From contig NC_023036.2 in assembly GCF_000317305.3 (NCBI RefSeq), positions 1,860,001 to 1,924,000 on the forward strand: DNA of 64,000 nucleotides. The letters are read 5' to 3'. Every line of letters starts with the position of its first letter. Positions within the stretch are counted from its first letter, which is position 1. Below are positions 1 to 8,280 of the stretch, piece by piece. Origin of the DNA: Mycolicibacterium neoaurum VKM Ac-1815D (lineage in GTDB: Bacteria > Actinomycetota > Actinomycetes > Mycobacteriales > Mycobacteriaceae). The notes beneath the pieces were generated by a model that was not told the origin of the DNA, ran no database searches, and worked only from the letters and a program-made list of their open reading frames with translations. The translations under genes and the position numbers were made by a program.

Positions 1-3000
1 CACAGCGCCGCGGCGGGCATCTCATCGGGCAGCGGTCCTTGGCGTGCCGCGACGGTGAGAGCATCGCGAATGTCGTTGGTACGGGCCGCTCTTGTGAGGT
101 GGGCGGCCAGGGTGGGCCAGTAGGCGTCGGTGCGGATGCGGGGGTCGATATTGTCGAGGAGGTCGTTCAAGCGGGCGGGGTCGGCGCCATCGCGCTCGAT
201 GGCGTCGGTGCCGTGGCGTTGCAGGAGGTCTTGGATTGCGCGGGTGGCCACCGGGTATTGGGGTGGGCCGGTGAGGCGGGTGTCGGTGTCGTCGACGCCG
301 GCGGCGGCTCGGAACACGGCGATTTCTGCGGCCAGAGCGGGGTTGGCCGTGACCAGGGGCTGTGCCCAGCTCGGCGCGGTGTCGGGGGTCCAGGCGCGGG
401 CTTGTTCGCGGATCTGCGCGGCCAGCTCCTCGACAAGGCTTTCTCGGCGACGCAGGTAGTCGCCCCACTGCGGGTCGCCGGCCAGGGCGGCGGGGATGGC
501 GGGCAGCCAGCGCAGCGGCCCGCAGTCGCGGCCGGCGGAACCGGTGGGGTCGATGCGGTAGTCCAGCACCGCGGCCGGGTCGGCGGCATCGTCGAGGCCG
601 CCTCGAGCGCGGGCGGCGGTCAACAGTTGGCCGGGATCGGCACCGGAGAGCGCCCGGATGGTCAGGCGACGACGCAGCACGGGCCACGCTGCGCAGGTAC
701 TGAGATCGGTATGCACTGATTCAGCGAGGGCGTCGAGACGGTCGCGGGCACCCGCGCCGAGCTGGTGCTCGGCCGCAGCGCCGAGGGCGTCGGTGAACAT
801 GTCTGCGGCCGCGGTCAGTCTGCGGGTCGGGTCGGCGGCTTGGCGGGCGGCGGTGGTGGCCGAGACCTGGCCGCCGTCGCGGGCCACGATCCGGGACAGG
901 ACGTCCACGGCGGTGTCGGGGTGGGTGGCCTTGGGGGCCAGGATGCGGTGCGGGTCGGTTTCGGCGGTCGAGAGGTAGAGGTGGTTTTCGGCGCGGCCGC
1001 GGGTGAGGGCGACGTAGAGCTGTTGGCGGGTCAGGTGCTCAGCACCCACCACGTGGCAGCTGTGCCCGGCGGTGGAGCCCTGGGCGCCGTTGATGGTGGC
1101 GGCGTAGCCGAGGGTGACGTGTTCGGTCACGTAGTCGGCCGGCAGGGTGATCTCACGCCCGGTGCCGCGATGACGAGCCCGTAGCGCCCCGTCGCGGGCG
1201 ACGTCGAGGATTTCGAAGGTGTAGCCGTTGCGGACGTAATCAGTGCCCGACAGGGGCAGCCAGCGGGCGTTACGGCGGGTGCGGATGACGTCGCCGACGC
1301 TGGCACGGAGTTGGTCCGCAAGCACGGTTTCACGACCCGGGCCCCAGTTCGGGTCAGCCTCGATGAGGGCGGCCAGACGTGCGGTGCGGGCGCGGGCGTT
1401 GAGGTCGTCGACGATCGCGTTGGTGGGCCCCAGGAGCAGGCTGTCGCGCCCGGCGTTGCGGTCGGCCAGCCACGCCGAAAACGCGGTGTCCGCGGCGGTC
1501 TGCTCGGCGCCGACGTGAATGCGCCCGGAGTCGATGTAGAAGCCGATCCCGGCCGGATCGCCGCCACGCAGCGCCAGCGACGCCGCGGCCTCGGAGCGGG
1601 AGTGAAACCGGACCACTTCCGACAGTGACAGTGCCTCGGTCTCGGTGGCGATGTCGCGCAGCACCCCGCCGGCCGAAATCGACGCCAACTGGCAGTCATC
1701 AGCAACCAGCCGCACACTCGCGCCCTTGCCCTGCGCGTCAGCAATCATCGCGTCCAGACCCGCGGTCGACGCCATGCCGGCCTCATCAACGATGATCAAC
1801 GTGTCCGGTCCGATGTCGTTGAACCACTGCGGTGTTCCGAACGTCGCAGCGTTGTCCGGATCAGCGCAGTGGACGTACTTGTCGAGGGTGTCGGTGGTCG
1901 CGCCCAAATCCTCCCCGAGCACGATCGCCGCTGCCGCGGTCGGGGCCAATCCGAGGACATGTCCACCAGAGCTGCGCCACGCATGCGCCAGCGCGGCCAT
2001 GGCCGTGGTCTTGCCCGCCCCGGCGGGCGCCAGCGCCAATGCGACGCGACGTCCGCTGGTGGCCATCTGCTCGACGAGCGCGGCCTGACCGGGGTTAAGT
2101 GGCTTGCCGCGGGCGGCCGAACCGGCCAGCGCGATATCGACCTCGGAGGTGGTGGCGACGCGGCCGTCGCAGCGTGCGACAGCGGCCAGGATGCGCTGCT
2201 CTGCGGCGAGAACTTCGCGGCTGGTGTAGGTCGCCACGCCGTGGCGGCTGTAGACGCTTGAACCGTCGCGGCGACGCAATGCGACAGGCTCACCCAACTC
2301 GTCGTCCTCGCCACGGGCGTGAGGCACCGAGAACGCCTCAGAAAGTGCGGTGCCGGTGAGCCGTTCGACAAGCTGCGACACGTGTGCGACACCCTCGCTC
2401 CGCACGACCCGAAGGGCTTCGGCGCGCACGTGGTGGGCCTGCCAGGTCGCGCGCGATTCGGACACGGTGGCGATCATTGCGACAGCACGCGACGCCACCC
2501 ATTCCGCGGTGATTTCCGGTGCCTTCTGGACGCGCCGGGGGCCCAAAACTGTGGCCAGCATGCGTTCCAATCCATCGTGGCCGAGCACCTCGATAGCTTG
2601 GTTGCGCCAGGTGGCGCGCTGCTCTGCGAAAGAGCGCGGTTCGTGCTTGGCTTCGCGCGATTCCAGCGTCGCTTGTTGAGCCAATGCGAGGGATTCGATG
2701 GTGGTGGGTTCGCGGCCGTGATTGTGCTGGAACTGCTTGGCCAGCTCGGCGGTGCGGGCCTTGATCGCGATGCCACGACTCGACCAACGCATCATCAATT
2801 CCGCTGACATCCCAACGATCTCGCGCACGGGTCGTTTACCCCGTCCACGGGACGCCTCGGCGAAGTCCACACCGAGCCGGTCGATGGTGTGAACTTCCAT
2901 GCGGGTGTTGTACATCTCCGAAGCCGCCACGATGAGCCGGTGCAGCGGTTGACCATCCAGAGCGAGCCAGCGGCGCACCCCATTTTGGTCGAGGTAAGAC

Positions 3001-3878
3001 ACCTTGTTGGCGATCGCTACATGGGTGTGTAGATCGGGGTCCCCGGCACGTGAATCGCGATGGGTGAACACCGCGGCGATGAGCCCTTCGGTGTCGACTT
3101 GTGCGACACCGTTGGTGCCGGTACGGGTAAAGGCGGCGTTGTCTTGCAGCCACTCCAACACGTCGGCCACCGCGGCTTCGTGAGCGGCCTCGATCTGCTC
3201 GGCAATCTCTCGCGGGGCAATCGCCCACAGCGCCGAAATCGACTTCACCGGAGAGAACGTCAAGTCATAGCCGGCCACCGCTGTAGTGCGTGCCCTGGTG
3301 GCCCGCGCGACGAACCCTGACAGCTCCCGTTCATCGGCCGGGTCACGGCCAAACTGCTCAGCGAACATCTCCCGAGCCACCTGTGTACGGATGCCTGCCC
3401 GCACGTCATCGTCGATAGTGGCGTTGCCCGCCAGACCGGCCCCGATGTTGTGCGCGCGGAACGCTTTCCCGACACGACGGGTGAACTCCGACGAGGGCTC
3501 CTCCCGCACAGGGTATTTACGACCTAGCTGTGCGGCCGCGGTCGCGGGTTGAGCGCGCAATCGCGGGGACAGATGGGCAAAAATCTTGTCGGCGTTGGGG
3601 TGCCAACCCAGCCCAAACAAGGCCTTCATTTGCTCCTCGGTGACCACCGATCCGCCTTCGACGGCCCACACCTGTTGGCGCACTTCGCCGCTGACCTCAC
3701 GGGCTCCTGTGTCGGCCAACGCGGCCAGGCCGCGGCCCATCCAGCGGCCCGGCGATTCGCCCTTGGCCGAGTAATAGTCAGCCAGGCTGGAGCGGCCCCG
3801 CTCGGTGCTGTCGGCGGCAGCGACCTGCCGCACCAGGTACAGGTAGCCGTCCCCGGCGGTCAGCTTGTGCATCGACAT
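1..3878 (-). CDS. MobF-family conjugative relaxase-helicase (TrwC/TraA type), 3' end outside window
   Basis: The minus-strand frame is open from about 3,989 to base 1, giving at least 1292 residues from the ATG at 3878 (a second ATG is at 3872). The N-terminus has the relaxase pattern: a tyrosine pair at residues 35-36 (LADYYSAKGESPGRW) and the metal-binding histidines in DPDLHTHVAIANK at about 284. A helicase domain follows with Walker A APAGAGKTT at about 618 and Walker B DTLIIVDEAG at about 695. The late helicase motifs ATINGAQGSTAG and YVALTRGRAEN come further on. Enzymes of this family nick oriT, stay bound to the strand through tyrosine, and unwind it during conjugation. It marks the left of the window as plasmid- or ICE-derived. 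No oriT was identified. Confidence 0.93.
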   Translation of the reverse strand, partial: MSMHKLTAGDGYLYLVRQVAAADSTERGRSSLADYYSAKGESPGRWMGRGLAALADTGAREVSGEVRQQVWAVEGGSVVTEEQMKALFGLGWHPNADKIFAHLSPRLRAQPATAAAQLGRKYPVREEPSSEFTRRVGKAFRAHNIGAGLAGNATIDDDVRAGIRTQVAREMFAEQFGRDPADERELSGFVARATRARTTAVAGYDLTFSPVKSISALWAIAPREIAEQIEAAHEAAVADVLEWLQDNAAFTRTGTNGVAQVDTEGLIAAVFTHRDSRAGDPDLHTHVAIANKVSYLDQNGVRRWLALDGQPLHRLIVAASEMYNTRMEVHTIDRLGVDFAEASRGRGKRPVREIVGMSAELMMRWSSRGIAIKARTAELAKQFQHNHGREPTTIESLALAQQATLESREAKHEPRSFAEQRATWRNQAIEVLGHDGLERMLATVLGPRRVQKAPEITAEWVASRAVAMIATVSESRATWQAHHVRAEALRVVRSEGVAHVSQLVERLTGTALSEAFSVPHARGEDDELGEPVALRRRDGSSVYSRHGVATYTSREVLAAEQRILAAVARCDGRVATTSEVDIALAGSAARGKPLNPGQAALVEQMATSGRRVALALAPAGAGKTTAMAALAHAWRSSGGHVLGLAPTAAAAIVLGEDLGATTDTLDKYVHCADPDNAATFGTPQWFNDIGPDTLIIVDEAGMASTAGLDAMIADAQGKGASVRLVADDCQLASISAGGVLRDIATETEALSLSEVVRFHSRSEAAASLALRGGDPAGIGFYIDSGRIHVGAEQTAADTAFSAWLADRNAGRDSLLLGPTNAIVDDLNARARTARLAALIEADPNWGPGRETVLADQLRASVGDVIRTRRNARWLPLSGTDYVRNGYTFEILDVARDGALRARHRGTGREITLPADYVTEHVTLGYAATINGAQGSTAGHSCHVVGAEHLTRQQLYVALTRGRAENHLYLSTAETDPHRILAPKATHPDTAVDVLSRIVARDGGQVSATTAARQAADPTRRLTAAADMFTDALGAAAEHQLGAGARDRLDALAESVHTDLSTCAAWPVLRRRLTIRALSGADPGQLLTAARARGGLDDAADPAAVLDYRIDPTGSAGRDCGPLRWLPAIPAALAGDPQWGDYLRRRESLVEELAAQIREQARAWTPDTAPSWAQPLVTANPALAAEIAVFRAAAGVDDTDTRLTGPPQYPVATRAIQDLLQRHGTDAIERDGADPARLNDLLDNIDPRIRTDAYWPTLAAHLTRAARTNDIRDALTVAARQGPLPDEMPAAAL

Positions 3879-4153
3879 CAACGCCGCATGCACCCCTTGG
3901 CCCGCATGAGCCCGAAAGTACGGAGCCAGCCGCAGAAAAAACCACCACCAGAAGCAACATCTCCAACCGCCGTTACCAAACCGTGACCTTCATGCAAGAG
4001 GTGTGTTGTGTTTCGGTCTGTGGAAACAAGGGATGGGAATGAGAGGAGCTGGGACGCGGCAGCGCGTGTGCAGCACGATGGGGATGAGAGGCGTTGAGCG
4101 ATAGTCAGATCGGCGAATGGGATGGCACAGGAAGTGCTAGTGCTGAGGTGTTG

Positions 4154-4628
4154 TCAGTGGTGGTTGGGGCGATGGTGCTGGCGCTGCGCTCGTCGCACGG
4201 TGGCGGCGTTGAGAGTGGCATGCACTCCGGGGCGGTCCTGGGAACCGATGAACAGCACGTCATCACGGCGGGTGTGCGGACCCCATCCGTCGCTGACGTT
4301 GACCGTTGACCGCGACGACCGACCCTGGCGCTACCTGCGTCCGCCAAAACCAGGCATCGCGCAGCGTTGACCCGCTGTCGCCATATATCGGCACCTGTGC
4401 CTTGCACCCGTTGGGCTGTCGTTTGTAGACCCGCAGCAAGTACAGCAGACGCAGCCCGTGAGCGAGGGCATAGTCGTGCAGCGCGACCCACTGCTGTACC
4501 GCGCCGACATCACTGCTGTCTTGCCGCTCGCCAGGGGTTGTGAACAGTGTGCGCGGTTGCTTGCGTTGAACCGCCAGTACGACAACGACAATGATCGCGG
4601 CCAGCACCGCCAGAACAAGCAGATCCAC
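4154..4628 (-). pseudogene. small membrane protein near relaxase, probably frameshifted by a 7-bp duplication
   Basis: The intact reading frame is 4263-4628 (121 residues, GTG start). An N-terminal membrane segment (LLVLAVLAAIIVVVVLAV) is followed by a cytosolic domain. At 4297-4310 the 7-mer cgttgac is repeated in tandem. Removing one copy makes the frame run on as VVAVNVSDGWGPHTRRDDV and stop at 4154, giving a more protein-like C-terminus than the present tail GQRQRRMGSAHPP. I therefore read it as recently frameshifted, although 121 residues could be functional. It sits 3 bases after the upstream 58-residue gene, on the same strand as the relaxase gene, which fits a mobilisation-region operon. 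No family was recognised. Confidence 0.5.
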
Positions 4629-4631
4629 AGT

Positions 4632-4808
4632 TCACAAGTGATCGTCGAATCGGCGCGCATAGTGGTCGCGGGCTATACGTCTGTCGGCGTCGGCGGCATC
4701 ACTGTTGAACGCAGTCGCCAGCCGCGCGTATCCGGCGTCGAGATCATGCTCGCCCAGCACTTCGGGCTGGCTCACCTGCCGGGGCTCGCTGGGAGTGGGC
4801 GTCGACAT
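4632..4808 (-). CDS. small hypothetical protein, 58 residues
   Basis: This short open frame starts with ATG at 4808 (MSTPTPSEPRQVSQPEVLGE) and ends in RRFDDHL. It is acidic to neutral, has no membrane segment, and its second half (YARLATAFNSDAADADRRI) is probably helical. It reads toward the downstream membrane-protein gene, whose GTG start at 4628 lies 3 bases after this stop. The two look like one transcript leading into the relaxase gene. Codon use (G/C at third positions) supports coding. Function unknown. Confidence 0.6.
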   Translation of the reverse strand: MSTPTPSEPRQVSQPEVLGEHDLDAGYARLATAFNSDAADADRRIARDHYARRFDDHL

Positions 4809-4942
4809 CGTTCAAGGATAAGCCGTAGCGGTGCGGGTGGACGTGGGTTGAGGGGCAGCGGGGATGTGCGGTAGGGGTTGCGTCGACCACGCTGAGCGTG
4901 TTCCTAACCATCAGCCCCGTCCTCCCCGCACGTGTACAAGGC

Positions 4943-5182
4943 TTAGTCGTTGGAACGTCCGAACTTCTGCGCGGCTGCGAGCTCCATAATGATGCCGGAC
5001 GACCCCAAGGATCCGTCGCCGTACGTGCCTCTGCCGGCGCACCCGTCGATATCCGCGACGTGTTTGGTCTGCTTGCTGGTACCGATTAGGAACGCCGACA
5101 GGTAGCGCCGAAGGAGGTTGAGCTTGAGCATTGCAGGCAGCCCGTGATCATCCACGTAGGTGGCGGTGGCGCCAGTCGCCAT
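4943..5182 (-). pseudogene. truncated three-Cys-motif partner protein (TcmP-like), N-terminal fragment
   Basis: A good ribosome site (GGGGAGGT, 7 bases upstream) precedes the ATG at 5182. The 79-residue product contains LLRRYLSAFLIGTSKQ and then IDGCAGRGTYGDGSLGS. This resembles the start of TcmP proteins (LLRRYLxAF...YIDxFAGRGxYxDG), which have a methyltransferase-like nucleotide-binding loop. TcmP proteins are usually 300-400 residues, so only the first fifth remains, and no continuation is visible in the other frames before 4,809. TcmP is a defence-island marker. Here it is probably a relic left by deletion. The family assignment is from motif memory and moderate. Confidence 0.5.
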
Positions 5183-5289
5183 GCGGATACCTCCCCGACC
5201 AGTAGAAGTTCCTGAAAGCCTGAGGACACAGCACGACTACTGACCGAGGGCACGCCGCGCTTTGCCTGATGCCGCGGCTCGGGCCACCG

Positions 5290-6096
5290 TCAGCTCGCGG
5301 CGCCGGGACGCGCGCCGTCGAGGCGGCGGTGGATCACCGACAGGGTGCCCAGCACGTCGAGCGCATCCTGCTCGGACACCTCCCAGACCAGTCGTGGTTC
5401 GTGGGCGGCGGGGTTCCGGAACGCAGCGAACACTCCTTCGGCAAGAAGCGCGACGCCGTCCTGCTCGTTGCGCTCGGTGACAGTGGAGCAGTCCGTGATC
5501 AGGACGCGCGGGGACTTCCCTCGGAGCGCCGCCTGCACGAGTGCACGGCCGTCATTATCGAGTCCCGACTTCTCCCGCAGCCGCGCTCCGAGGCCCTTGA
5601 CCGCTTCGAACACGGCCTCGTAGCAGTCCGTGCGCAGCAGTTCCTCACGGCAGTGGCGGACAACTTCTGGATGCGCGCCGCGCTCGGTCAGGCGGCTGCG
5701 TAGACGCTCGCTCCGCGCAGACGCTTCGGACGCTGTGGCCGCTGTCATGGCAGCTCCGATGCGTCCATCTTCGCGCACCCGGTAGCCCGACAGTGACAGC
5801 ACCTGGGTCAGCTCGTCCCGGGCCACTGCGGCCTTGGCCTGGCGGTCCCAGATCGTGTCGGGCTTCATCGCCGCGGTGATTACGGCCAGGATCGGCCGCC
5901 CGTCCCGCTGTGAGTACTGCTTCTCCTGCATGCTGGCGGCGACGCGCTTCCACTTCGTCTGGCGCTCGCCGAGGGGGTCGGGCATGCCCACCGATATGAG
6001 GATCCGTGTCAGCTCGGGGCCCGTATACAGCTCTCCGATGATCCTGGCGATGTTCTCAATAGACCCGTGACCGAACGGTGCGACCGTAGCTGTCAT
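5290..6096 (-). CDS. TIGR02391-family (Ymh/HEPN-like) protein
   Basis: This 268-residue protein has an N-terminal region about an effector-associated-domain in size (GSIENIARIIGELYTGPELTRIL, continuing KWKRVAASMQEKQ). Its C-terminal domain contains DGVALLAEGVFAAFRNPAAH at about 217-236. The FRNPAAHE element matches the RN-x-x-x-H pattern of HEPN-type ribonucleases and of TIGR02391 proteins, which occur in phage-defence loci. The N-terminal part resembles the small effector-associated adaptor domains that recruit partners. It lies about 100 bases upstream of the TcmP remnant on the same strand. RNase activity is inferred from the motif alone. Confidence 0.6.
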   Translation of the reverse strand: MTATVAPFGHGSIENIARIIGELYTGPELTRILISVGMPDPLGERQTKWKRVAASMQEKQYSQRDGRPILAVITAAMKPDTIWDRQAKAAVARDELTQVLSLSGYRVREDGRIGAAMTAATASEASARSERLRSRLTERGAHPEVVRHCREELLRTDCYEAVFEAVKGLGARLREKSGLDNDGRALVQAALRGKSPRVLITDCSTVTERNEQDGVALLAEGVFAAFRNPAAHEPRLVWEVSEQDALDVLGTLSVIHRRLDGARPGAAS

Positions 6097-6868
6097 TGCA
6101 GCAGGCTATCGTCGCGGGCCGACAGGCCAGGGACACGCGGACACGGTCGTCTCACCCAGTGGTTTGGCTCATCTCCAAGCGGCGGGAGCGAACAGGATGT
6201 CGAGCCGCTGCGCGGCAGTTGAGAGTTCCCCGGGGGCCGAACGCGACATCCACGAGACGAGCGAGGGCGTCGTGCGCGGCTTGGTGAGTTCCGCGTCCAT
6301 TGCGAGCGGCTCGTACGGTCAGCCAGGTCAAGGCCAGAGATGTGATGGACGACGATGTACGCCGCGTCCCTGGGCTCGGCCTCACGTGCCGCTGACACGT
6401 TCGTTTGTGTTGGAACGGAGAGCAATTCGGTCCGCATCGGCGCTCTCAGGAATAAATCGCCCTCGGCCGCATAGTGCCGCTTCCCTTTCGGGTGCGTGCT
6501 GTCTGCCAGCCGTGTCGCTGACGACGGCCCGAGCTTCGGGGTGCGTCCGCATCGGTAAGTGCTTGCTGATCATATGCGGAACCGGGGCGGTGCTGATCGC
6601 ACGAGTGGGATAACTCAGTCCGTTGTTGGCCAGATCCGCCATCACAGCGGTGTCGGTTTCCCCGTCCGGCAGAACTTCAGCATCGCCCATATCGGCGGCT
6701 GAGTATCGTCACCTGACTTGGCCCCGCCTAATTCTCCCCAAGGATTGGCCGACTATGCCGCCGGGCTGCGGCAAATCTCAACAGCTGAGACGGGACGCGG
6801 CGGAGACACGCGCTCCGATACTGTGCGTGTGCGTCGAGTGAGCAGCGTGGAGGGTCGGGGGGAGCAGA
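6097..6868. other. 772-base stretch with no convincing gene
   Basis: Several open frames cross here on both strands. The largest are a plus frame at 6164-6613 and minus frames at 6093-6437 and 6382-6690. None has a recognisable domain, a good ribosome site or consistent codon bias. The minus frame at 6382-6690 (102 residues, with MADLANNGLSYPTRAISTAP) is the most protein-like, but I cannot support it. The stretch probably holds promoters for the two divergent defence units plus decayed sequence. Confidence 0.4.
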
Positions 6869-7651
6869 TTGCATCGAGAGGTGTTCGTACAGGCACTCCG
6901 CGGACTGGACATTCCCGAAGAAGTTCTGCGGGATGTTCCCGATCTCCCGCCGGGTGTGCAAGGACTGTTGGTATACGGCAGCCGGGCTCGGGGAGATGCG
7001 GTCGCAGACTCAGACTTAGACCTACTGGCTCTATCTGAGCGAATGTCGCCGAGCGTATATTCCGGCCTCGTTAACGTGAGCTTCTACACAGTCGATCAGT
7101 TAAAGTCGGGCGTTGGAACTCTATTTGGGGCGCACTTGCGACGCGATGCGCAGATAGTTTGGGATCCGACGGGACGACTACACGACGTCGTGATTGGCCT
7201 AGGTGAGGTCGACACAGCTCGCCTGTTCAGCCGGGTCAGAAACATGTCGAAGGTCTTTGGCGCTTTGGACGCTGACCTACCCAAGTATCTAACCGGTCTC
7301 CTTCGCGAGGCTCGTTACCTGCTTCGAAGCAGTCTCTACGCGCAGGCAATTGCCGCTGGCGACCCGTGCTTCTCAGTCCGAGAGATTGCGACCCGCCACG
7401 ACGACCCGTCGTTAGTTTCCCTTTTGGCATCTCGGCACGAGGGTCCACCTCAGGTCGTTGACCTGCGGGAATGCTTAGTCCGACTTGAGCGCGTACTTGG
7501 TGAGTTGCCTCCGAATCCTCACGGCTCTCTTGAGGCACTGATAGTTAACGAATGGAACGACGGAGGCGATCTCCTGGCGATTGGCTTTATGGCGCTTGGT
7601 CTTGTTGGTGCGGATACTGGTTATGCGGAGGTGGATAAGATTCTTCTATGA
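6869..7651 (+). CDS. MNT-type nucleotidyltransferase, first gene of a two-gene unit
   Basis: The gene starts at TTG (ribosome site GGGGGAG just upstream) and encodes 260 residues. Residues about 33-52 carry the polymerase-beta-fold signature VYGSRARGDAVADSDLDLLA, meaning GS...SDxD with two metal-binding aspartates. The usual third carboxylate on the next strand is not obvious (NVSFYTVDQL). The rest is predicted helical and resembles the substrate- or partner-binding half of MNT/HEPN-type pairs. The stop overlaps the start of the phosphatase gene (ATGA at 7648-7651), so the two are translationally coupled. Relatives adenylylate proteins or small molecules. The target here is unknown. GC content is visibly lower than in the chromosomal genes, which fits acquisition. 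Confidence 0.75.
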   Translation: MHREVFVQALRGLDIPEEVLRDVPDLPPGVQGLLVYGSRARGDAVADSDLDLLALSERMSPSVYSGLVNVSFYTVDQLKSGVGTLFGAHLRRDAQIVWDPTGRLHDVVIGLGEVDTARLFSRVRNMSKVFGALDADLPKYLTGLLREARYLLRSSLYAQAIAAGDPCFSVREIATRHDDPSLVSLLASRHEGPPQVVDLRECLVRLERVLGELPPNPHGSLEALIVNEWNDGGDLLAIGFMALGLVGADTGYAEVDKILL

Positions 7652-8265
7652 GCCAGAACTCAATTGCGTTCGTCGGCGATGTGCACGGAAATTCCGATGC
7701 CCTGCGGGGTTTGATAAGTCACATCGAGAAATTGAACGTCCAGAAAACCGTCTTCCTCGGAGACTACCTAAATAAAGGCCCCGATTCGGCTGGTGTAATC
7801 GAGCTGCTACTCAATGAATCGCAGCGGCTGCCCATGGTGCTGCTGAAGGGGAACCACGAGAAGGTTCTCCTAGACGCGCTCGAGAGTGCTAATCTAACTC
7901 ACTTTCTCAAGATCGGGGGAGCGAAGACGATCCATTCATACTTGCGCCGTCCGGTAGGCCCTAATGTTCTGGCTGAGTTTGAGTCGCGGATACCTGTGAC
8001 GCACATCGATTTCCTTCGAAGTATGCCGGACAGTTTTGAAAATGCGGATGTGGTTGCTTCGCATCTACCACTTTCATCGCCCGAGGATCGCTACAGAGTG
8101 TCAGCGCATGTGTCGGTCGGCGCAGTGCCATTGATCGAAACCAGCAGTGCACGAATTGATACCGGATGTGGATCATTTGCACACGGCCGCCTAACCGCAT
8201 TCATATGGCCGGCGAGGACTTATTTTCAGGTCGACAGCGACGGCTCGCCTGTCATTCAGAACTAG
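7648..8265 (+). CDS. PPP/calcineurin-like metallophosphoesterase, second gene of the unit
   Basis: This 205-residue protein has the phosphoesterase motifs in order: GDVHGN (residues 10-15), GDYLNKGPDS (about 38-47), KGNHEK (about 67-72), SHLPLSS (about 133) and a C-terminal CGSFAHGRLTA. This is the bacterial PPP-type (lambda phosphatase-like) arrangement. The second motif departs from the usual GDYVDRG: the Asp that supports the catalytic His is Asn, and the substrate-phosphate Arg is Lys. Its start overlaps the nucleotidyltransferase stop by 4 bases. The obvious reading is a modifier paired with a remover or neutraliser in a defence island, which is inference. No membrane segment or signal peptide is seen. 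Confidence 0.78.
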   Translation: MSQNSIAFVGDVHGNSDALRGLISHIEKLNVQKTVFLGDYLNKGPDSAGVIELLLNESQRLPMVLLKGNHEKVLLDALESANLTHFLKIGGAKTIHSYLRRPVGPNVLAEFESRIPVTHIDFLRSMPDSFENADVVASHLPLSSPEDRYRVSAHVSVGAVPLIETSSARIDTGCGSFAHGRLTAFIWPARTYFQVDSDGSPVIQN

Positions 8266-8280
8266 GCCCATTCATCAAGT

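Noticed and set aside
39-719. Plus-strand frame of 226 codons opposite the relaxase
   Set aside because: The minus-strand relaxase frame is continuous with helicase motifs; the plus frame has no motif and is a shadow of high-GC coding sequence.
4094-4309. 71-codon plus frame beside the relaxase
   Set aside because: It overlaps the likely original C-terminus of the minus-strand membrane gene and has no family features.
6382-6690. 102-codon minus frame in the gap between the HEPN-type and nucleotidyltransferase genes
   Set aside because: No ribosome site, no motif and competing frames of similar length; listed only as part of the unassigned stretch.
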